64,000 bases of DNA from Deltaproteobacteria bacterium (GTDB taxonomy: Bacteria > Desulfobacterota > Desulfuromonadia > Geobacterales > Geobacteraceae): positions 62,001 to 126,000 of the forward strand of contig SBEG01000003.1 of NCBI GenBank assembly GCA_009668975.1, written 5' to 3'. Positions 58,242 through 64,000 of the stretch are shown piece after piece. The stretch's first letter is position 1. Every line of letters starts with the position of its first letter. The position numbers were made by a program, and so were the translations under genes. The notes under the pieces were generated by a model. It ran no database searches. It saw only the letters and a list, made by a program, of their open reading frames with translations, and had not been told where the DNA came from.

Positions 58242-58635
58242 CCGGTCAGAACGAAGCTCGCCTGCTATGCTTCTGCCTGGAATTCTTCCGCAAGCGGATC
58301 ATAAATTAAGAGTGATGTTGAATTCGGGACATTTCATTTCTTCCCTGGTGGCAGGTAGTTATTGAAAGGATAGTGTCATGAAGAGATCTTGGGTGGAGGT
58401 ATTTGGACGTGCCGGATTCGAGAGTGACTCCTTTTTCTATCATGCCTGTTGTTCCAGGATTTAATGCCCTTTTGAAAAATTTCCAAGTTTTTTGAATCAT
58501 AAATGTTAACAACGTAAAATAATACCTCAAGGAAAAAGAATCGCAACTTCAATACTACGCGCAGGATCAGAAAAAGATTTTCTGCCAAGGGTAAAGTATG
58601 ATAGAAGAGGAAATATTTCGAAAAAGGAGCGGGAC
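58242..58635. other. Intergenic region with possible 28-codon ORF and promoter
   Basis: About 390 bases between the divergent kinase and cyclophilin genes. A small plus-strand frame at 58378-58464 (28 codons, starting MKRSWVEVFGRAGFES) has AAAGGA 8 bases before its ATG, which is suggestive but not proof of translation. A promoter for the cyclophilin gene follows at 58492. No terminator-type hairpin was found. Confidence 0.3.
58492..58520 (+). promoter_or_regulatory. Sigma-70-type promoter for cyclophilin gene
   Basis: TTGAAT (58492-58497), a 17-base spacer and TAAAAT (58515-58520), in an AT-rich stretch 116 bases before the start codon. Confidence 0.5.
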
Positions 58636-59151
58636 ATGACAGAAGAAAAAAATCCTCTGGTACTTATGGAAACTTCAATGGGCAGTATTAAAATCGAACT
58701 TTTCAAGGACAAGGCGCCGATTTCCGTACGCAACTTTCTTTCCTATGTGAAGGACGGGTTTTACGAGGGGCTGATTTTTCATCGGGTGATCAAGGAGTTT
58801 ATGGTTCAGGGGGGCGGCATGGATGCCGACATGCAGCCGAAAAAAACCAAGTTTGCCATCAAGAATGAGGCAGCAAACGGTCTTTCCAACAAAAGAGGCA
58901 CTCTTGCCATGGCACGGACCGGTGTGGTCGACAGTGCCACTTCGCAGTTCTTTATCAACGTGGTTGACAACACTCCCTTGGATTACCGGGGGAAAACTCC
59001 CGATCTTTTCGGATATGCAGTTTTTGGGCAGGTGATTGAGGGGATGGATACGGTGGATGCCATTCGTCAAGTGAAGACCGGTTCAAAGATGGGTCACTCG
59101 GATGTCCCTGTTGAACCGGTTACGATTCTTTCCGTGTCCGTTGTTGAATAA
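58636..59151 (+). CDS. Cyclophilin-type peptidyl-prolyl cis-trans isomerase
   Basis: 171 residues, no signal peptide, so a cytoplasmic PpiB-like enzyme. Core motifs: [33 protein letters not shown] (with the catalytic Arg), [17 protein letters not shown] and [12 protein letters not shown]. It speeds proline isomerisation during folding. AAAGGAGCGGG precedes the ATG. Monocistronic: promoter upstream and terminator downstream. Confidence 0.95.
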   Translation: MTEEKNPLVLMETSMGSIKIELFKDKAPISVRNFLSYVKDGFYEGLIFHRVIKEFMVQGGGMDADMQPKKTKFAIKNEAANGLSNKRGTLAMARTGVVDSATSQFFINVVDNTPLDYRGKTPDLFGYAVFGQVIEGMDTVDAIRQVKTGSKMGHSDVPVEPVTILSVSVVE

Positions 59152-59160
59152 TTCCATTTG

Positions 59161-59274
59161 CAGATCAAGGCCTTCTCTTCGTTGGCTCGTCTTCGGCTGA
59201 TCAACGTCCTCTTCAGTCCGCCTCGCAGCCTCAATTCTCGCCGCCTTGAGATCCTCCTTGAACTGAAATTGCTA
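59161..59274 (-). repeat. Diverged intergenic repeat, copy B (coding relic?)
   Basis: Partner of 9863-9974, about three quarters identical by eye. Read on the minus strand, one frame runs through the whole copy with FKEDLKAARIEAARRTEED and a QPKTSQRREGLDLQ stretch, immediately preceded by a TAG and with no start. The codon-sized 3-base indel relative to copy A supports a coding origin. It lies between the cyclophilin stop and the shared terminator. Confidence 0.55.
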
Positions 59275-59306
59275 TAAATCTGTCCGGATAGTGCGAACGA
59301 CACAAC

Positions 59307-59340
59307 AAAAAGGCTGCCTCCAGATCGGGGCAGCCTTTTT
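59307..59340. terminator. Bidirectional terminator between cyclophilin and desulfoferrodoxin genes
   Basis: AAAAAGGCTGCC (59307-59318) pairs with GGCAGCCTTTTT (59329-59340) around a 10-base loop; T-runs on both strands. Confidence 0.85.
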
Positions 59341-59361
59341 ACTGGATGTTACCGGAACTTC

Positions 59362-59742
59362 CTAGCCTTTGGCTGACCACTGTCCGTGAAGATTGCAGAA
59401 TTCGCGTGCGGTAACCGTCTGTGCCGAGACCTTGAAAACAGCTTCAGGGGCCTCCCCCGGCTTGAGAAACTGCCGGTACGCCTTGCCGTCGGCAATGATT
59501 TCAATCCACTCGATGTAGTGCTTTTCCTCCATGGGGTGAGCAACGCTTCCTACCTTGACGGTAATTGAGTCAGCACTTTTTTCAATTACCGGCACGTGTT
59601 TTTCTTTTGCGGCATCGACGGTGTTTTCCGTCATCAACTTCATAGGTTCACCGCAGCAGACAAGTTCGCCGTCGCCGGCATGGAGCACTTCAACAATGTT
59701 TCCACACAGTTCGCATTTGTAAATTTCCAGTACGTTAGCCAT
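59362..59742 (-). CDS. dfx: Desulfoferrodoxin (2Fe superoxide reductase)
   Basis: 126 residues. The N-terminal desulforedoxin domain carries YKCELCG and VCCGEP (four Cys for centre I), and the catalytic neelaredoxin domain carries [14 protein letters not shown] and CNLHGQW (His/Cys ligands of centre II). It reduces superoxide to peroxide without making oxygen, an anaerobe's defence. Start ATG 59742 with GGAGGT; a frame extending to 59895 is upstream sequence. Consistent with an anaerobic, oxygen-sensitive host. Confidence 0.96.
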   Translation of the reverse strand: MANVLEIYKCELCGNIVEVLHAGDGELVCCGEPMKLMTENTVDAAKEKHVPVIEKSADSITVKVGSVAHPMEEKHYIEWIEIIADGKAYRQFLKPGEAPEAVFKVSAQTVTAREFCNLHGQWSAKG

Positions 59743-59790
59743 AGTACCTCCAATTATTGTAAGTTCAAAGCAAGTGCTTTTACCAGCTAA

Positions 59791-59819
59791 AATGTACCTC
59801 AACACTGCCCGACTTGCAA
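59791..59819 (-). promoter_or_regulatory. Putative promoter for dfx
   Basis: On the minus strand TTGCAA (59814-59819), a 17-base spacer and TACATT (59791-59796), 49 bases before the ATG. Each box matches consensus at four of six positions. Confidence 0.35.
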
Positions 59820-60018
59820 CCTGCGGCAGGAATGTTTTCTGAATACTTCCAGAGATCGATGAGACAGACTTTCGGAATAGTCTGTTGCGGAGCAATTACG
59901 CAAGGCTTTTTTGGGAAAGTAATCTGAAGCCAGCTTAGATTGTTTAGCGAGAGATTATACTATCTGCACTGAACCCTTTCCTCGAGCGACTGCCTTTCTG
60001 TAAATGCCATATACACGG

Positions 60019-60047
60019 TTGACTTTTAGCTGTCTGATGGTTACTTT
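60019..60047 (+). promoter_or_regulatory. Putative promoter for lon
   Basis: TTGACT (60019-60024), a 17-base spacer and TACTTT (60042-60047), 36 bases before the lon ATG. The -10 box is weak and no sigma-32 motif is evident. Confidence 0.3.
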
Positions 60048-60082
60048 TCAGAAAGCAAACCTACAAAGGGGCCAACTAACCA

Positions 60083-62509
60083 ATGACAGATTCCAAGCGC
60101 AGAAATAAAGAGCCGAAAAAGATTCCTTCGCCCATTGAAGGCGAAGTGCAGCAAGAGACTGTGGGGGAAATCGTTGTTGCCGCGGATGTGCTGCCAACAT
60201 TTTTGCCCATCATACCTTTGAAAATGCGGCCGACTTTTCCGGGGATTCTCATCCCGCTGGTTGTCAAAGGCGCGGAAAAAGTCGCAGCGGTCAAACGGGT
60301 CATGGAACAAGGCGACCGGACCATAGGGCTTGTACTGGTCAAGGAACCTGATGGCGAGGAAACTCCGGATAACCTTCACCGGGTCGGGGTTGCGGCAAAA
60401 ATCCTCCAGGTGATCCATTCCGATGAAGAGAGTGCCCATCTGATGCTCAATAACCTTGAGCGTTTTATTGTTGATCAGATTACCCAATCCGAAGAGGGTC
60501 TGATTGCCCGGGTTACCTACCACAACAGTGCCGAGCTTTCCGTCAACCCCGAGCTGCAGGCCTATTCCATGGCGGTAATTTCAACGCTGAAGGAACTTAT
60601 TCATCTGAATCCGCTGTTCTCCGAGGAGACGAAACTGTTCCTGAACCGGTCAAGCATGGACGATCCGGGGCGTTTGGCGGATTTTGCCGCGAATCTGACC
60701 AGTGCCGATGGGCAGGAGCTTCAGGTAGTTCTGGAAACCTTTGATGTAAAACATCGCATTGACCGGGTGCTGGTGCTGTTGAAGAAGGAACTGGAAGTCT
60801 ACCGCCTTCAAAGCAAGATAACCAAACAGATTGAAGACAAAATCTCCGCCCGGCAACGGGAGTTTTTCCTGCGGGAACAGCTGAAACTGATCAAGCGGGA
60901 ACTGGGGCTCGAGAAGGAAGGCAAGGTCTCGGAGCTGGAGAAGTTCATGGAGCGGCTTGAAGGGCTGACCTTGAACGAGGAGGCCCAGAAGGCGGTGGAA
61001 GAAGAGATGGAGAAGCTGCAGCTGATCGAGCCTTCTTCTCCCGAATATAATGTCAGCCGTACGTACCTTGACTGGCTGACAATACTTCCGTGGGGTAAAT
61101 ACAGTGAGGATTCCTATAAGCTGGACCGGGCCCGGAAGATTCTGGATCGGGATCACTACGGCTTGAAAGATGTCAAGGAGCGGATTCTCGAATTCATCGC
61201 CGTGGGCAAAATGAAAGGCAGCATTACCGGCTCCATTCTCTGTCTTGTGGGGCCGCCGGGGGTGGGGAAGACTTCGGTAGGAAAGAGTATCGCCGATGCC
61301 CTGGGCCGGAAGTTCTATCGTTTTTCCCTTGGCGGAATGCGGGATGAGGCGGAAATCAAGGGTCATCGTCGAACCTACATCGGGGCGATGCCGGGCAAAT
61401 TTATCCAGGCCATGAAGCGCGCCGGAACCGCGAACCCGGTTCTGATGCTCGACGAGATCGACAAGGTGGGCGCCTCGTTTCAGGGGGATCCGGCCTCGGC
61501 GTTGCTGGAAGTGTTGGATCCGGAACAGAATTCCAGCTTCCGCGACCACTACCTGGATGTTCCCTTTGACCTTTCCAATGTGCTGTTCGTGGCGACCGCG
61601 AACCAACTCGACACGATCCCGCCCGCGCTCATTGACCGGATGGAGATAATCCGGCTGGCAGGCTACATCCTGGAGGAGAAGGTTGAAATCGCCAAGCGCT
61701 ATCTCGTGCCGAAGGCCCTGAAAAATCACGGCCTGGAGAAGGGACAGGTCAGCATTTCCAAGGATGCCCTGATAAAGATCATTGACGGCTATGCCCGGGA
61801 AGCCGGTGTCAGAAACCTCGAGAACCGTATCAAGAAAATCATGCGCAAAGCCGCCATGGAGTTTGCCGAGGGCCGAACCGAGCCGATTTCCCTGGGCATC
61901 GACGATGTTGTCCAATTCCTCGGGAACCCGGTCTTCAACCCGGATGAGGTATTCGAGGAAGTGACCGGTGTTGTGACGGGCCTTGCCTGGACCAGCATGG
62001 GCGGAGCCACCCTGCAGATTGAGGCAACCGCCATGCCGAGCAAGGCAAAGGGTTTCAAGCAGACCGGGCAATTGGGGAAGGTAATGGTAGAAAGCTCCGA
62101 GATCGCCTATTCCTACGTTATGGCGCACCTGGAAAAATATGGTGTCTCACCTGATTACTTTGACAGCCACTTCGTGCATCTTCATGTCCCCGCCGGAGCT
62201 ACGCCCAAGGACGGACCGTCGGCCGGTATCACCATGACCACGGCGCTCATTTCGATGATTCTCAAAAAGCCGGTACGGCAAAAACTTGCCATGACCGGAG
62301 AACTCACCCTTTCCGGCCGGGTGCTGCCGATCGGCGGCGTGAAGGAAAAGACCATTGCCGCCCGCAGGTCAGGGATCAAGACCCTGATCTTCCCGGATGG
62401 AAACCGGAAGGACTTTGAAGAGTTGCCCGCATACCTGAAGAAAGGGCTCAAAGCCAATTTTGTGCATGATTACGAAGAGGTCTGCGCAATTGCGTTTTCG
62501 GCAAAATAA
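60083..62509 (+). CDS. lon: ATP-dependent protease Lon
   Basis: 808 residues. N-terminal substrate-binding LON domain (LPIIPLKMRPTFPGILIPLV), long coiled-coil linker, AAA+ domain with Walker A GPPGVGKTS near residue 391 and LMLDEIDK, and the protease domain with the catalytic Ser in PKDGPSAG near residue 713 and Lys in the GGVKEKTIAA segment. It degrades misfolded and regulatory proteins in the cytoplasm. The ATG has AAAGGGG 11 bases upstream. Followed by its own terminator. Confidence 0.97.
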   Translation: MTDSKRRNKEPKKIPSPIEGEVQQETVGEIVVAADVLPTFLPIIPLKMRPTFPGILIPLVVKGAEKVAAVKRVMEQGDRTIGLVLVKEPDGEETPDNLHRVGVAAKILQVIHSDEESAHLMLNNLERFIVDQITQSEEGLIARVTYHNSAELSVNPELQAYSMAVISTLKELIHLNPLFSEETKLFLNRSSMDDPGRLADFAANLTSADGQELQVVLETFDVKHRIDRVLVLLKKELEVYRLQSKITKQIEDKISARQREFFLREQLKLIKRELGLEKEGKVSELEKFMERLEGLTLNEEAQKAVEEEMEKLQLIEPSSPEYNVSRTYLDWLTILPWGKYSEDSYKLDRARKILDRDHYGLKDVKERILEFIAVGKMKGSITGSILCLVGPPGVGKTSVGKSIADALGRKFYRFSLGGMRDEAEIKGHRRTYIGAMPGKFIQAMKRAGTANPVLMLDEIDKVGASFQGDPASALLEVLDPEQNSSFRDHYLDVPFDLSNVLFVATANQLDTIPPALIDRMEIIRLAGYILEEKVEIAKRYLVPKALKNHGLEKGQVSISKDALIKIIDGYAREAGVRNLENRIKKIMRKAAMEFAEGRTEPISLGIDDVVQFLGNPVFNPDEVFEEVTGVVTGLAWTSMGGATLQIEATAMPSKAKGFKQTGQLGKVMVESSEIAYSYVMAHLEKYGVSPDYFDSHFVHLHVPAGATPKDGPSAGITMTTALISMILKKPVRQKLAMTGELTLSGRVLPIGGVKEKTIAARRSGIKTLIFPDGNRKDFEELPAYLKKGLKANFVHDYEEVCAIAFSAK

Positions 62510-62510
62510 G

Positions 62511-62536
62511 AAAAAGGGGGCTTGGCCCCCTTTTTT
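62511..62536 (+). terminator. Rho-independent terminator after lon
   Basis: AAAAAGGGGGC (62511-62521), a TTG loop and GCCCCC (62525-62530) followed by six T residues (62531-62536). Confidence 0.88.
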
Positions 62537-62652
62537 AATGGGTCTCCGCACTCCCCTCGTACACCTCCTTTTCTGTTGAGCAATTTCCCTTGGTGTGCTA
62601 CCTTTTCACGTTATCTCATTGTGCTAATCCATCCGTTTCAGGAGAAATTTTC

Positions 62653-64000
62653 ATGTTAAATGCTGTGTCGACAGTCATAAAGAAAATCGTCGGGAGCAAA
62701 AACGAGCGAGAGTTGAAGCGTCTTTGGCCGGTTGTTGAGCAAATCAACTGCCTTGAGGCCGAGATGTCCGCCTTGACCGACGAGCAAATACGGGAGAAAA
62801 CCTCCTCCTTCAAAGAACGGGTTGCGGGAGGCGAGAGCCTCGACTCGATTCTGCCCGAAGCCTTTGCCCTGGTGCGTGAAGCGGGTAAAAGAGTCCTGCA
62901 GATGCGTCATTTCGATGTGCAGCTCATCGGCGGCATGGTCCTTCACCAGGGCAAGATCGCCGAGATGAAAACCGGTGAAGGAAAAACCCTCGTTGCCACG
63001 CTGCCCTGTTATCTCAATGCCTTGACCGGTCGCGGCGTTCACGTGGTTACGGTCAATGATTACCTGGCAAAGCGTGACTCCGAGTGGATGGGCCGGCTTT
63101 ACCGGTTTCTCGGCATGTCGGTCGGGGTCATCGTGCATGGGTTGGATGATGCCGAGCGGCGGGATGCCTACAATGCCGATATAACCTACGGAACAAACAA
63201 CGAATTCGGTTTCGACTATCTGCGTGACAACATGAAGTTCAGTCTCGACGATTACGTGCAGCGCGCGTTCCATTACGCGATCGTTGACGAGGTGGACTCC
63301 ATCCTCATTGACGAAGCGCGTACGCCCTTGATCATCTCCGGTCCCACCGAGGACAGCACGGACAAATATTACAATATCGATCGGATCATCCCGGCGCTGA
63401 TCAAAGGCGAGGTGCTTGAAGAGGATGCCAACACCATTTCCGGGAAGAAAAAGCGTTACACGGGCGATTACACCATCGACGAAAAGGCCAAATCAGCCAC
63501 GCTGACCGAGGAAGGCGTCCTGAAAGTAGAGAAGATGCTGAAGATCGACAATCTCTACGATCCCCGCAATATCGAGACGCTGCATCATGTCCAGCAGGCC
63601 TTACGGGCCCATGCCATGTACAAGCGTGACGTGGACTATGTGGTCAAGGATGGCGAGGTCCTGATTGTTGACGAATTTACCGGACGGCTCATGCCGGGAC
63701 GACGCTGGTCGGACGGCCTGCACCAAGCGATCGAGGCAAAAGAGGGTGTGGTAATCGAGAACGAAAACCAGACCTTGGCGACCATCACCTTTCAGAACTA
63801 CTTCCGCATGTACGAGAAGCTGTCCGGCATGACCGGAACCGCCGATACCGAGGCCGCGGAGTTTCATAAGATCTATAAACTTGATGTCGTGGTGATTCCG
63901 ACCAACCGGGTGCTCCTGCGTCCCGACTTCCCGGATGTGGTGTATAAAACGGAAATGGAAAAGTTCAAGGCGGTGGTGGAGGAGGTCACGGAACTCCACG
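62653..64000 (+). CDS. secA: Preprotein translocase ATPase SecA, N-terminal half
   Basis: The gene runs off the right edge; 449 codons are present and the frame is open to the end. ATP-driven motor of the Sec export pathway. Visible: [20 protein letters not shown], Walker A MKTGEGKT near residue 105, [25 protein letters not shown], the DEVD box in [20 protein letters not shown], and the preprotein-crosslinking domain up to [16 protein letters not shown] 62653 has AGGAGA 8 bases upstream. The partial ends within NBD1/PPXD; the C-terminal zinc tail is outside the window. Confidence 0.97.
   Translation, partial: MLNAVSTVIKKIVGSKNERELKRLWPVVEQINCLEAEMSALTDEQIREKTSSFKERVAGGESLDSILPEAFALVREAGKRVLQMRHFDVQLIGGMVLHQGKIAEMKTGEGKTLVATLPCYLNALTGRGVHVVTVNDYLAKRDSEWMGRLYRFLGMSVGVIVHGLDDAERRDAYNADITYGTNNEFGFDYLRDNMKFSLDDYVQRAFHYAIVDEVDSILIDEARTPLIISGPTEDSTDKYYNIDRIIPALIKGEVLEEDANTISGKKKRYTGDYTIDEKAKSATLTEEGVLKVEKMLKIDNLYDPRNIETLHHVQQALRAHAMYKRDVDYVVKDGEVLIVDEFTGRLMPGRRWSDGLHQAIEAKEGVVIENENQTLATITFQNYFRMYEKLSGMTGTADTEAAEFHKIYKLDVVVIPTNRVLLRPDFPDVVYKTEMEKFKAVVEEVTELH

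Larger units (their letters stand above)
59743..60082. other. Intergenic region between dfx and lon
   Basis: 340 bases between divergent genes. It holds the candidate dfx promoter (59791-59819, minus) and the candidate lon promoter (60019-60047, plus). I see no gene, no convincing regulator palindrome and no CIRCE-type heat-shock element. Confidence 0.4.

Noticed and set aside
60650..62128. 492-codon open frame on the minus strand
   Set aside because: Antisense to lon; the Lon protein is complete and conserved, so this is a compositional shadow.

Overview
The window looks like a chromosomal stretch from a Gram-negative, anaerobic member of the Desulfuromonadia (Geobacter / Desulfuromonas / Pelobacter type). 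The grounds are the gene families and order: era-der, then a chemosensory cluster, then leuS-lptE-holA-rpsT; a 2Fe desulfoferrodoxin next to lon; an AmmeMemoRadiSam-type radical SAM enzyme; and LPS genes (heptose phosphatase, rmlA, lptE). The assignment comes from family recognition, not from a database search. Base composition and gene density look uniform. I see no prophage, insertion sequence with a transposase, CRISPR array, rRNA or tRNA.

Layout. 1-1.9 kb: end of a heptose-bisphosphate phosphatase gene, then rmlA and an RmlC-like epimerase. 1.9-6.4 kb: elongasome operon mreC-mreD-mrdA-rodA, with no mreB beside it. 6.8-8.4 kb: a methyl-accepting chemotaxis protein. 8.5-15.6 kb, minus strand: MFS transporter, exported MsrA, a small unknown protein, DUF3999, DUF2339 and a coiled-coil protein. 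15.7-19.2 kb: amrS, plsC, rnhA, an HNH nuclease and a HAD phosphatase, ending in a fold-back repeat. 19.4-24 kb: yicC-gmk-rpoZ-rel-ridA. 24-29.3 kb: rpmB, a YdcF-type protein, and metG-ricT-holB-tmk on the minus strand. 29.4-33.5 kb: rnc, a radical SAM protein, era, der.

33.6-46.4 kb is the most distinctive region: twelve same-strand genes for a non-flagellar-looking chemosensory system. It holds CheA, two CheW, CheR, CheB, two CheY, a PATAN/DUF4388-REC protein, an ExeA-type ATPase, a zinc-ribbon REC protein, a large HEAT-repeat protein and a coiled-coil GAF protein. It has no receptor of its own and no CheZ/CheC/CheX/CheD. A strongly structured leader with mutually exclusive hairpins precedes it.

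46.5-64 kb: leuS, lptE, holA, rpsT(-), a SUI1/YciH-like factor, a PPC-domain protein, a DsbC-like isomerase(-), acylphosphatase-ligA(-), a multi-PAS hybrid histidine kinase(-), a cyclophilin, desulfoferrodoxin(-), lon and the first part of secA. Most genes are housekeeping, in short operons separated by clear bidirectional terminators. Points worth a second look are the chemosensory cluster and its leader, a radical SAM gene without a canonical start codon, the fold-back element that supplies a gene's stop codon, and two diverged copies of an intergenic repeat that look like relics of a small coding sequence.
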